This document shows positions 35,875 through 43,610 of a stretch of 64,000 nucleotides of DNA, in pieces; the first letter of the stretch is position 1, and every line of letters starts with the position of its first letter. Source of the stretch: Pseudomonas violetae (GTDB lineage: Bacteria; Pseudomonadota; Gammaproteobacteria; Pseudomonadales; Pseudomonadaceae). The translations under genes and the position numbers were made by a program. Below the pieces are notes generated by a model, which searched no databases, had not been told where the DNA came from, and saw nothing but the letters and a program-made list of their open reading frames with translations. The DNA lies in contig NZ_JAKNRW010000015.1 in NCBI RefSeq assembly GCF_023072615.1, forward strand, positions 1 through 64,000, read 5' to 3'.

Positions 35875-36615
35875 CTATAACGCGGCATACAGCCCCATCC
35901 AGATTGCCATTCCCACCATCATCAGATTTTCCGTCAGGGAAATAAAGCCCAGTGGGACATTGCTGTCACCGCCGACACACGCACACTTGAGCTCTCGCTT
36001 CTCGATATACACGGCCCGAAAAACCGAGTATGCCCCGACGACACCAATAAAAAATGCTATCGGAGCCGCCAGCCATATCATCGATCCGGCAATCATCAAG
36101 ATACCTGCAATGGCCTCTGCAAACGGATACACGTAGGCATATCGGACGACTTTCCGGGCTAGCAGATCGTAGCCCAGAAACATATTCGAAAAGCTCTCAA
36201 GGTCTCGAAGTTTAAGCATCGCCAACATGCACATGCTAAACGCGATAAACCATTGGATGGCCTGGACAGATACAAAAGTATCAAAAGCAGACCAACTTGC
36301 GGCAAGTGCCATCAACCCAGCTATTGCAAATACTGCGAGGACAGGTTGATAGGTCACGGCCTGAGGATCAGGTAGTGGCTTGCCAAGATACTGCCGTAAA
36401 TCGTCATAGCCACCAATCCTGGTGCCGTCGATGAATATCTGCGGCGTTGCATCAACGCCTTGCTCCTCCATGAACGAGTCAGTCTGTTCACGTGTACGCA
36501 GCCAGTGATCGTCGATATCAAATCCTTCTCGCCTCAAAAGATCACGTGCCTTCAAACCGAAGGGGCAAATGTGTTCTTTCATGACCATTCGATAGATAGT
36601 CGCTTTCTGGCTCAT
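35875..36615 (-). CDS. Glutaredoxin fused to a MauE/DoxX-like membrane domain
   Basis: The 246-residue product begins with a glutaredoxin domain (about residues 1-82; VMKEHICPFGLKARDLL, then VDATPQIFIDGTRIGGYDDL with the cis-proline) fused to four to five membrane helices (about 90-245) of the MauE/DoxX redox type. The active site is CPFG with a single cysteine, so it is monothiol. Another pair of cysteines (KCACVGGDSNVPLGFISL) lies near the C-terminus. I chose the ATG at 36615, which GGAGAG precedes; the ORF is open to 36702. It may pass electrons across the membrane. It is divergent from the second thioredoxin-fold gene. Confidence 0.85.
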   Translation of the reverse strand: MSQKATIYRMVMKEHICPFGLKARDLLRREGFDIDDHWLRTREQTDSFMEEQGVDATPQIFIDGTRIGGYDDLRQYLGKPLPDPQAVTYQPVLAVFAIAGLMALAASWSAFDTFVSVQAIQWFIAFSMCMLAMLKLRDLESFSNMFLGYDLLARKVVRYAYVYPFAEAIAGILMIAGSMIWLAAPIAFFIGVVGAYSVFRAVYIEKRELKCACVGGDSNVPLGFISLTENLMMVGMAIWMGLYAAL

Positions 36616-36783
36616 ACTTCTACTCTCCAGCCTGCTGCGGATTCGGGCATTGCCTTTGTGCGCCGTTGGGCTCTGGGCATCGGCAAGGCAGCGCATGCAC
36701 AAGTATTAGGAGGGGTGGCGCATGGGATGGTTCAGAGAAATCGATTTCGGAACTTTTTGGGCCATGTCCAGGGAGTGTGAAAA

Positions 36784-37302
36784 GTGAAGACCTACGTCGC
36801 GATAGTGATGGCGCTTTTGCTGCAGGCGCCGGTTGACGCTCGGTCACAGCTATCGAGCAGCCCGATTCCAGACTTTACAGCGACTGTGCTGACAGGGGAG
36901 AAAGTCAGCTCTGCCCAACTGATCGGCCAGCCGACAGTACTGATAATTACACCAAGCACAGATGCGGCAACGGACACCCGCTTGTGGGCCGAAGCGCTAC
37001 GCAAAAACGTCGACCAAAGCGGGGTGCGCTTTATAGCCGTGCTCGCGATCGAGCTGCCGTTCTTCATGAGCGAGGAAGATGCGATCGGCCGTGCCAAGGA
37101 GAAAATCCCAGTGCGCTATCAGGATAAGACCTGGATCGTGAGTGAATCGAACCTTGAAAGCGCTTTGAGCATCCCGCGCAGTAGCCCCAAAGCGTTCGTG
37201 TTTGTTCTGGACGCCGAAGGTAAGATTGTTGCGCGCGTCGAGGGCAAGCCGAACCACGCTAAGCTCTACGAAGTAAAACGGGCTCTCCGCTCGATTGATT
37301 AG
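36784..37302 (+). CDS. Exported thioredoxin-fold protein without cysteines (copy 2)
   Basis: The GTG at 36784 gives a 172-residue protein with a signal peptide (about residues 1-21). It shares most residues with the protein at 17947, including the segments SPIPDFTATVLTGE, AQLIGQPTVLIITPSTDAA, FFMSEEDAIGRAKEKIP and the C-terminal AFVFVLDAEGKIVARVEG. It also contains no cysteine, so it cannot be a thiol redox enzyme. The high similarity outside the signal peptide shows purifying selection on the exported domain. It is followed by a scar of the DUF2254 gene and, tail to tail, nhaA copy 2. Confidence 0.72.
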   Translation: MKTYVAIVMALLLQAPVDARSQLSSSPIPDFTATVLTGEKVSSAQLIGQPTVLIITPSTDAATDTRLWAEALRKNVDQSGVRFIAVLAIELPFFMSEEDAIGRAKEKIPVRYQDKTWIVSESNLESALSIPRSSPKAFVFVLDAEGKIVARVEGKPNHAKLYEVKRALRSID

Positions 37303-37354
37303 TGCGGCGCTCCGTTAACTACTGTTTGATTGAGAACTGCGCAATCGCTTGTTC

Positions 37355-37420
37355 GAGGTCGACGAGTTGAGGTAAGGCTCCATGATCGTCAAAGGGGCGC
37401 GAGAAGCCGTGCCGGAACCG
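37355..37420 (+). pseudogene. Remnant of a second DUF2254 gene
   Basis: Bases 37355-37380 resemble the leader of the DUF2254 gene (GAGG, then GACGAGTTGA; compare 19845-19869). They are joined directly to bases 37382-37416, which match its 3' part (ATGATCGTCAAAGGGGC; compare 21102-21136). The whole gene body, over 1.2 kb, is missing. It shows that the thioredoxin-fold and DUF2254 module was once present twice. Confidence 0.7.
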
Positions 37421-37563
37421 CCCCTCTTGACTGATTGCCCACTGCGCCGATGCCCGGACGCATACCGCAGGTGTGGGTAGAAAATTCCTTAGGTATGAGT
37501 CTGCTAATTCATTTAGTGATGACCAATGCCTGTTCAGAAATAATGTAGTCCCTTCAAGCAAGG

Positions 37564-38760
37564 CTATCTGGCTACTGCAGCACCTACGAGAACGTTGCTT
37601 CGGCGTAAGACTAGAACGCCACCCACCGCAGCTAGAATCGAACCGATCAATACCCCGACTTTGACTTCATCAATCAAATGAGCTGATCCAGCAAACGCCA
37701 GGTTGCCAATGAACAGGCTCATGGTGAAACCAATACCGCACAGCAGCGCTACACCGTACAGTTGCATCCAGGTACTCCCTTCCGGCAATTTGGCCAGCCC
37801 CAGACGGATGGCCAGCGCGGCCAGTAGGAAAATACCGACCTGCTTGCCCACCAACAGTCCCAGCGCCACACCCAGCGGAACCGGATCGACCAGGTTCTCC
37901 ATGGAAATACCGGCCAACGAAACACCCGCGTTGGCGAAGCCAAAAATCGGCACGACAGCGAACGCTACCCACATGTGCAGCTTCTCTTCCAGGAAAAGCA
38001 GAGGCGACCTGGACTCTTCCTCAGGCTTGCCCAGGGGGATGCACAGAGCCACAGCGACACCCGCCAACGTGGCATGCACTCCCGATTGCAGCACGAAGAA
38101 CCACAAAACACCCCCGAACAGGAGATATGGAAACAGCCGTCTTACGCCCAGTCGATTCATTGCGATCAAAATGACCAGGGTCGCGAGCGAGGCCAGCAAC
38201 ATCGGCATGGAAAGGCCAGAGGTGTAGAAAAAGGCGATGATGACCACGGCGCCCAGATCATCAATGATCGCCAAGGCAGCGAGGAACACCTTTAGCGAAG
38301 TCGGGACCCGCTTGCCCAGCAACGACAAGACACCCAGGGCGAATGCGATGTCGGTAGCGGCGGGGATCGCCCACCCACCCAAGGTCTCAGGATTGCCCCA
38401 GTTGATTGCGACGTAGATCAGCGCAGGAACAACCATGCCGCCGATGGCTCCAAAGCCCGGTAAGGCGCGCTGACCCCAGGTGGAAAGCCCACCTGCCAAC
38501 ACCTCTCTTTTGATCTCAAGACCGACCATCAGAAAGAAGATTGCCATCAGGCCATCATTCACCCAATGCTCGACAGACATGCCCAACCAGATGCTGTGCA
38601 AAGCTGAAAAGTAACTCTGGGACAGAGGCGAGTTAGCAACAATCAACGCTGCCAAAGCTGCCCCCATTAGCACAAGACCTCCAGCCGATTCCGATGACAG
38701 GAAGCGAGCCAAAATTGCGGCTGCTCTAGGGGTTTCTACGGAATTTCGGGAATCGGTCAT
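37564..38760 (-). CDS. nhaA: Na+/H+ antiporter NhaA (copy 2)
   Basis: The 398-residue protein has the standard NhaA length and motifs: WVNDGLMAIFFLMVGLEIKRE, PAATDIAFALG and ALAIIDDLGAVVII with the paired aspartates of the ion site. AAGGA lies before the ATG at 38760, and the longer frame to 38799 is not preferred. It differs substantially from the copy at 22526, which has a long cytosolic loop, so the two probably were acquired separately. It is tail to tail with the second thioredoxin-fold gene and the DUF2254 scar. Confidence 0.92.
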   Translation of the reverse strand: MTDSRNSVETPRAAAILARFLSSESAGGLVLMGAALAALIVANSPLSQSYFSALHSIWLGMSVEHWVNDGLMAIFFLMVGLEIKREVLAGGLSTWGQRALPGFGAIGGMVVPALIYVAINWGNPETLGGWAIPAATDIAFALGVLSLLGKRVPTSLKVFLAALAIIDDLGAVVIIAFFYTSGLSMPMLLASLATLVILIAMNRLGVRRLFPYLLFGGVLWFFVLQSGVHATLAGVAVALCIPLGKPEEESRSPLLFLEEKLHMWVAFAVVPIFGFANAGVSLAGISMENLVDPVPLGVALGLLVGKQVGIFLLAALAIRLGLAKLPEGSTWMQLYGVALLCGIGFTMSLFIGNLAFAGSAHLIDEVKVGVLIGSILAAVGGVLVLRRSNVLVGAAVAR

Positions 38761-39106
38761 CAATGTCCTTCGCATGGAAAAAAGACGATATTTTAACATC
38801 CCCCCTACACAAGTATGGCGACGCTAAACAACCCGAAACAGTTTATGTCACACGTCAAAATCCCCGTGTCATGTATGCAGAGTGGCTCAGGCAGGCGCTG
38901 AGCTAATTTTTGGGGACAAAGATAGCCAGCGACTTACGCATCTCTTTCCTCGCTTCACCAGCGCTCTCCGGCGGCCCCTCTCCACCCATGTCCGGCCACC
39001 AAAGCATTCCGGTGCAGAGATTGCCCTGCAACGCGCCACTTTTACTTCTCCATCAACTACAGTGGAGTCACTCTGCATACAGCCATAACAAGACGGAGAG
39101 TTTCCC
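38761..39106. other. Intergenic region upstream of the TRAP transporter, with paired inverted sites
   Basis: These 346 bases separate nhaA and the TAXI gene. An inverted pair of 17 bases with one mismatch (38872-38888 and 39065-39081) frames about 175 bases. No gene is supported inside. Confidence 0.6.
38872..39081. repeat. Pair of 17-bp inverted sites, 175 bases apart
   Basis: TGTATGCAGAGTGGCTC at 38872-38888 and its complement with one mismatch (GAGTCACTCTGCATACA) at 39065-39081. The second lies 25 bases before the TAXI start, overlapping the probable ribosome-binding zone. They may be two operator sites that allow looping, or ends of a small decayed element. Confidence 0.5.
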
Positions 39107-40060
39107 ATGCGAGTAAAAAGCCGCTTTACCCTGCTGGCCGCCGCTGCAGCCTTCGCAGTCGCAACCACAACTCAAGCCGCTCCGGTGTTCATCAACATAC
39201 TGACTGGAGGGACCAGTGGGGTTTATTACCCAATTGGTGTCGGTCTGTCGCAAATCTACAGCGACGGCATTCCCGGCGTGAAAACCTCGGTCCAGGCCAC
39301 CAAAGCGTCGGTGGAAAATTTGAACCTGCTCCAGGCCGGTCGAGGTGAACTGGCACTGGCGCTGGGCGACTCCGTGGCCGATGCAAAGAATGGTGTTGCC
39401 GACGCAGGCTTCAGTGCGCCGCTGACCAAGTTGCGCGCAATTGCCGGTGCTTACCCCAACTACATTCAAATCGTCGCCAGCAAGGAGTCGGGGATCAAGA
39501 CCCTGGCCGACCTCAAAGGCAAGACCATCTCGGTGGGAGCGCCAAAATCGGGTACCGAACTTAACGCGCGGGCGATCTTCAAAGCGGCGGGTTTGACTTA
39601 CGAAGACATGGGTAAAGTGCAATACCTGCCCTTCGCCGAGTCGGTTGAACTGATCAAGAACCGGCAACTGGACGCCACGCTGCAATCTTCCGGACTGGGC
39701 ATGGCGGCCATTCGCGACCTGTCGTCGGTCATGCCATTGAACTACGTTGCCGTACCGGCTGACGTGGTCGCAAAGATCGGTAATCCGGCTTATCAGAGTG
39801 CAATGATTCCGCCCAACACCTATGACGGGCAACCTGAGGCAGTGCCAACGGTCGCGATCACCAACATCCTGGTTACCCGTGCTGATTTGCCAGATGAAGT
39901 GGCTTATCAGATGACCAAACTGCTGTTCGAGAACCTGACACGTTTGGGTAACTCTCATTCGGCGGCCAAGGACATCAAGTTGGAAAACGCGGCCAAGAAC
40001 CTGCCGATTGCACTGCATCCAGGCGCCGAGCGCTACTACAAGGAAAAAGGCGCGCTGTAA
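39107..40060 (+). CDS. TAXI-family TRAP transporter substrate-binding protein
   Basis: The 317-residue exported protein has a signal peptide (about residues 1-25, ending QAAPVF) and the TAXI pattern: NILTGGTSGVYYPIGVGLSQIY at the N-terminus, then KASVENLNLLQAGRGELALALGD, the usual TAXI ligand-pocket segments. It binds an organic acid in the periplasm and passes it to the fused TRAP permease 84 bases downstream. The substrate is unknown: family members bind glutamate, carboxylates and others. The inverted sites upstream suggest a regulated promoter. Confidence 0.9.
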   Translation: MRVKSRFTLLAAAAAFAVATTTQAAPVFINILTGGTSGVYYPIGVGLSQIYSDGIPGVKTSVQATKASVENLNLLQAGRGELALALGDSVADAKNGVADAGFSAPLTKLRAIAGAYPNYIQIVASKESGIKTLADLKGKTISVGAPKSGTELNARAIFKAAGLTYEDMGKVQYLPFAESVELIKNRQLDATLQSSGLGMAAIRDLSSVMPLNYVAVPADVVAKIGNPAYQSAMIPPNTYDGQPEAVPTVAITNILVTRADLPDEVAYQMTKLLFENLTRLGNSHSAAKDIKLENAAKNLPIALHPGAERYYKEKGAL

Positions 40061-40143
40061 TGGCGCGTGGCGCAGCGGTCAGGGTTATCGCTGCGCCAAC
40101 TGTGAGCCCCTTTTTTTCAATGCAGTCATGAGGCAGGCAGCTA

Positions 40144-42171
40144 ATGAGTGAAGCTCATCAGGGTATCTCCGCGAATCCGCGAGACTGGCCAAAAACCTTG
40201 TTTTACGTCGCGTTACTGTTCTCGATTTTTCAGATCATCACTGCTGCGTTTGCACCGTTTTCAAGCCAGGTGCTGCGCGCCGTACACGTAGGGTTCCTGC
40301 TTTGGGTGGTGTTTTTAAGTTACCCCGCTTACGGCGAGGACCGTCCCTGGCAGCCGCTGGCCTGGCTGTTCAGTCTCGCAGCCATCGCCACGGCGATGTA
40401 TCAGTGGGTGTTCGAGGCTGACCTGATCCAGCGCTCGGGGGATCTGACCTCTGCCGATACGGTGATCGGTATTTTGCTGGTCGCCCTGGTATTCGAAGCT
40501 GCCCGACGGGTCATGGGCATTGCGCTGCCAATCATCTGCGGCCTGTTCCTGGCTTATGGCTTGTTCGGCCAGTATCTACCCGGGGAGTTGGCACACCGCG
40601 GTTATGGCTTCGATCAAATCATCAACCAGTTGTCATTTGGCACCGAGGGGCTGTACGGCACACCAACCTACGTGTCGGCCACTTACATATTTCTGTTTAT
40701 CCTGTTCGGTTCCTTTCTCGAACAGGCCGGGATGATCAAGCTGTTCACTGACTTCGCCATGGGTCTGTTCGGTCACAAGTTGGGCGGACCGGCCAAAGTC
40801 GCGGTCGCCTCGTCGGCGCTGATGGGGACCATCACCGGTTCGGGTATTGCCAACGTCGTAACCACGGGGCAATTCACCATTCCGCTGATGAAGCGTTTCG
40901 GTTACCGGGCCGCTTTTGCCGGCGGGGTCGAGGCGACATCCAGCATGGGCAGCCAGTTGATGCCACCCGTGATGGGTGCAGTCGCTTTCATCATGGCTGA
41001 AACCATCAACGTGCCGTTCGTGGAGATTGCCAAAGCGGCGTTGATTCCAGCCGTCCTCTATTTCGGCTCGGTGTTCTGGATGGTTCATCTGGAGGCCAAG
41101 CGCTCCAACCTGAAGGGGTTGCCCAAGGATCAATGCCCCAGCGCGCTGGGAGCCGTCAAGGAAAACTGGTACCTGCTGATCCCCCTACTGGTCCTGGTTT
41201 ACCTGCTGTTTTCCGGGCGCACCCCCCTATTTTCGGGCATGGTTGGGCTGGCACTGACGGCCATCGTGATTCTCGGCTCGGCGATCATTCTTCGAGTGCA
41301 GAGTTTTGGCCTGCGCTGCGCTTTCTGGATAGCGCTAGGCATCCTCTGCACCGGATTTTTCCAGTTGGGAATCGCCGTGATATTTGGCGTGATCGCGGTG
41401 CTGGTGGTGGTGTGCGGGTTTATCAAGGGCGGTCCAGAAACACTGACTATCTGCCTGCACGCGCTGGTCGAAGGCGCGCGTCATGCGGTACCGGTAGGGA
41501 TTGCCTGCGCACTGGTGGGCATCATCATCGGCGTGGTGTCACTGACCGGCGTGGCCTCGACCTTTGCCGGTTACATTCTGGCTATCGGCCGGGACAACCT
41601 GTTGCTGTCGCTGATACTGACGATGATCACTTGCCTGGTATTGGGCATGGGTATCCCAACCATTCCCAACTACATCATCACCAGCTCGATCGCAGCCCCT
41701 GCCCTCCTGGAACTGGGTGTGCCGCTGATTGTGTCGCATATGTTCGTGTTCTATTTCGGGATCCTCGCCGATCTGACCCCACCGGTTGCACTCGCGTGCT
41801 TTGCGGCAGCACCGATCGCCAAGGAAAGCGGATTCAAGATCAGCCTGTGGGCGGTGCGGATTGCACTGGCGGGGTTCGTCATTCCGTTTATGGCGGTCTA
41901 CAACCCGGCGCTCATGCTGCAAGGAGACAACTTGTGGATGACCGCATACATGCTGATCAAGACAGCGTTGGCGGTTGGGCTGTGGGGGATGGCATCCACC
42001 GGCTATTTGCAGCGCAAAATGCCTGTTTGGGAGCGTTTGTTGTGCGTGGCCGCAGGCGCCTTGCTGGTGGTTGCGTTGCCACTGACCGATGAACTGGGCT
42101 TCGCCCTTGGGGTATTGCTGATACTCCAACACGTCTGGCGCTCCCGTCAGGCCGGGATCGCCAATCCATGA
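40144..42171 (+). CDS. Fused TRAP transporter permease (DctQM type)
   Basis: The 675-residue protein fuses the small (four-helix) and large TRAP membrane subunits, as is usual with TAXI binding proteins. The large-subunit part shows GGPAKVAVASSALMGTITGS, VEATSSMGSQLMPPVMGAV and MGIPTIPNYIITSSIAAPAL, all typical of TRAP-type symporters. It uses a sodium gradient to bring in the substrate bound by the TAXI protein. It overlaps the following DUF1850 gene by four bases, so the three genes form one unit. Confidence 0.92.
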   Translation: MSEAHQGISANPRDWPKTLFYVALLFSIFQIITAAFAPFSSQVLRAVHVGFLLWVVFLSYPAYGEDRPWQPLAWLFSLAAIATAMYQWVFEADLIQRSGDLTSADTVIGILLVALVFEAARRVMGIALPIICGLFLAYGLFGQYLPGELAHRGYGFDQIINQLSFGTEGLYGTPTYVSATYIFLFILFGSFLEQAGMIKLFTDFAMGLFGHKLGGPAKVAVASSALMGTITGSGIANVVTTGQFTIPLMKRFGYRAAFAGGVEATSSMGSQLMPPVMGAVAFIMAETINVPFVEIAKAALIPAVLYFGSVFWMVHLEAKRSNLKGLPKDQCPSALGAVKENWYLLIPLLVLVYLLFSGRTPLFSGMVGLALTAIVILGSAIILRVQSFGLRCAFWIALGILCTGFFQLGIAVIFGVIAVLVVVCGFIKGGPETLTICLHALVEGARHAVPVGIACALVGIIIGVVSLTGVASTFAGYILAIGRDNLLLSLILTMITCLVLGMGIPTIPNYIITSSIAAPALLELGVPLIVSHMFVFYFGILADLTPPVALACFAAAPIAKESGFKISLWAVRIALAGFVIPFMAVYNPALMLQGDNLWMTAYMLIKTALAVGLWGMASTGYLQRKMPVWERLLCVAAGALLVVALPLTDELGFALGVLLILQHVWRSRQAGIANP

Positions 42172-42554
42172 TCGGTTTATGTCTGGGCCTCGCCGGCGCC
42201 GTCTGGGCTCAGCTTTCAATTTCTCACTTTACGCTGGCGTGGGACCACACCATTGAAAAAATCCGCTGGGAGGAGGACTACCGCGTCACCGAGCAGGGCT
42301 TGGTGCTGGAAGAAGCGCGTGTGCGTGGCAACGGCGCGGGGATGGAGATTGCGCCAGATGCACGACTGGAAAATGGAAGTTGGCATATGCGACGTCAGTT
42401 GCCGCCGTTGCAGCCACTTAACTTGGGGCGAACACCCGAGGCTGGTGACTACCAGCTGTGTTTTGACGACCAATGTCAAGCCATGAGCCGATGGGTTGGA
42501 GCGCCGACCAACAGCCAACCTTTCATTCAAATGTGGACGTGTAAGACAGGCTGA
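42168..42554 (+). CDS. DUF1850 protein of the TRAP-TAXI unit
   Basis: The 128-residue product begins with a single hydrophobic segment (MIGLCLGLAGAVWAQ) and has a beta-rich exported part with WDHTIEKIRWEEDYRV, followed by EEARVRGNGAGME, the signature region of DUF1850. Such proteins are commonly linked to TAXI-TRAP systems and probably help assembly or activity of the transporter. Its ATG overlaps the stop of the permease. Confidence 0.85.
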   Translation: MIGLCLGLAGAVWAQLSISHFTLAWDHTIEKIRWEEDYRVTEQGLVLEEARVRGNGAGMEIAPDARLENGSWHMRRQLPPLQPLNLGRTPEAGDYQLCFDDQCQAMSRWVGAPTNSQPFIQMWTCKTG

Positions 42555-42634
42555 GGTGCTAACTGCAGCTTTCACCATCCGGGCAATGGGTACGTCCACG
42601 ACGCATTCCCCTGAACACTCAACCTGCGCACACG

Positions 42635-42649
42635 GCCGAGCAGGCTCGG
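42635..42649 (-). terminator. Short hairpin after the 29-residue gene
   Basis: CCGAGC and GCTCGG arms with a two-base loop lie directly downstream of the stop on the minus strand. No long T-run follows, so this is a weak candidate. Confidence 0.35.
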
Positions 42650-42739
42650 CTACCCCCGTTTTCTTTGCCCGGTGACCCAGGTCGCATAGGTGCACACCAA
42701 GCCGAACGTCAGCAAAAAGAAAGCCAGATAAGGGGTCAC
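42650..42739 (-). CDS. Putative 29-residue membrane protein
   Basis: The GTG at 42739, preceded by GAGG at a spacing of about nine bases, starts a frame encoding a single hydrophobic helix (TPYLAFFLLTFGLVCTYATW) and a basic tail (TGQRKRG), typical of small membrane accessory proteins. An inverted repeat CCGAGC...GCTCGG follows the stop immediately, as a terminator stem would. It is divergent from the response regulator gene and 70-90 bases from a TTAAG repeat pair. I cannot assign a family. Small size leaves doubt. Confidence 0.5.
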   Translation of the reverse strand: MTPYLAFFLLTFGLVCTYATWVTGQRKRG

Positions 42740-42810
42740 ATCTTTTATCCTCGTCAGTGCGGGTGATCCATTGTTATTGCGAATATATCCGTGCTTTGGC
42801 GGGCGACGGG

Positions 42811-42826
42811 GTTAAGGTGGGTTAAG
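42811..42826. promoter_or_regulatory. PmrA-like direct repeat upstream of the response regulator
   Basis: GTTAAG occurs twice with a period of ten bases (42811-42816 and 42821-42826), followed by AT-rich sequence that could be a -10 element (TATTTAAT). On the other strand this reads CTTAAC-N4-CTTAAC, close to PmrA/QseB-type boxes. It probably mediates autoregulation of the adjacent two-component system. Confidence 0.6.
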
Positions 42827-42929
42827 AAATATTTAATGTTCGGCGGGATCGTTGGTCACTAGGGTACGCCAGCATGGGCAGTCGACATTAAGTCGCAATC
42901 GCCGAAAACGGGTCCAAACGGAGGAAATT

Positions 42930-43610
42930 ATGAGGTGCGCGTTGGTCATAGAGGACGACAAGGTGACGGCGGAAGTCATCATTGCTGAACTCCAACGCCA
43001 TGGGTTCAGTTCAAGGTGGGCCGCTACCGGACGAGACGGCCTGGCCCTGGCGATTGCAGGAGGTTACGACACCATTACCCTGGATCGGATGCTTCCCGAC
43101 TTTGATGGACTGACGATTGTCAGTACGTTGCGGAGTCTGGGGATTCAGACGCCCGTCTTGATGATCAGTGCGCTTTCTGATGTAGATGAGCGCGTCCAAG
43201 GGCTTCGCGCGGGCGGCGACGACTATCTGACCAAACCCTTTTCTGCTATCGAGATGGTTGCGCGTCTTGACGCATTGCTTCGGCGCACCAGCACAGATGC
43301 AAGCCATCCGCAACTCAGTTGTGGAAACTTGCGACTGGACCTGGTCGAGCACAAACTGACTCGAAATAACGAACATATCCTGCTGCTGCCAACCGAATTC
43401 AAACTGCTCAATTACCTGATGCGCAGTGCCGGCCAACTGGTCACCCGCACGATGCTTTTTGAAGAAGTCTGGGGCTACCGATTCGATCCCGGGACGAACA
43501 TCATTGACGTCCATATCGGCCGTCTGCGCAAAAAGCTTGAAGGTGATGAAGGGACTCCCGCCATTCATACCATACGCGGGGCGGGTTATGTCCTTGCTGT
43601 CAAAGACTGA
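42930..43610 (+). CDS. OmpR/PhoB-family response regulator
   Basis: The 226-residue protein has a receiver domain (LVIEDDKVTAE; phospho-acceptor in TITLDRMLPD; lysine in LTKPF) and a C-terminal winged helix (LLPTEFKLLNYLMRSAGQLV, then NIIDVHIGRLRKKLE). GAGGAAAT precedes the ATG at 42930. It overlaps the kinase gene by 23 bases. TTAAG repeats lie upstream of it and CTTAA repeats upstream of the carboxypeptidase, which fits a PmrA- or QseB-like regulator that controls itself and an envelope gene. Confidence 0.92.
   Translation: MRCALVIEDDKVTAEVIIAELQRHGFSSRWAATGRDGLALAIAGGYDTITLDRMLPDFDGLTIVSTLRSLGIQTPVLMISALSDVDERVQGLRAGGDDYLTKPFSAIEMVARLDALLRRTSTDASHPQLSCGNLRLDLVEHKLTRNNEHILLLPTEFKLLNYLMRSAGQLVTRTMLFEEVWGYRFDPGTNIIDVHIGRLRKKLEGDEGTPAIHTIRGAGYVLAVKD

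Noticed and set aside
39068..40018. 316-codon open frame antisense to the TAXI gene
   Set aside because: Antisense to a clear exported binding protein; no ribosome-binding site and no family pattern.
39107..42554. TRAP-TAXI unit as the uptake system for taurine or isethionate
   Set aside because: It is 5.5 kb away from the sulfonate locus, separated by an unrelated two-component system; known sulfonate TRAP systems use DctP-type rather than TAXI binding proteins as far as I recall. Linkage is too weak.
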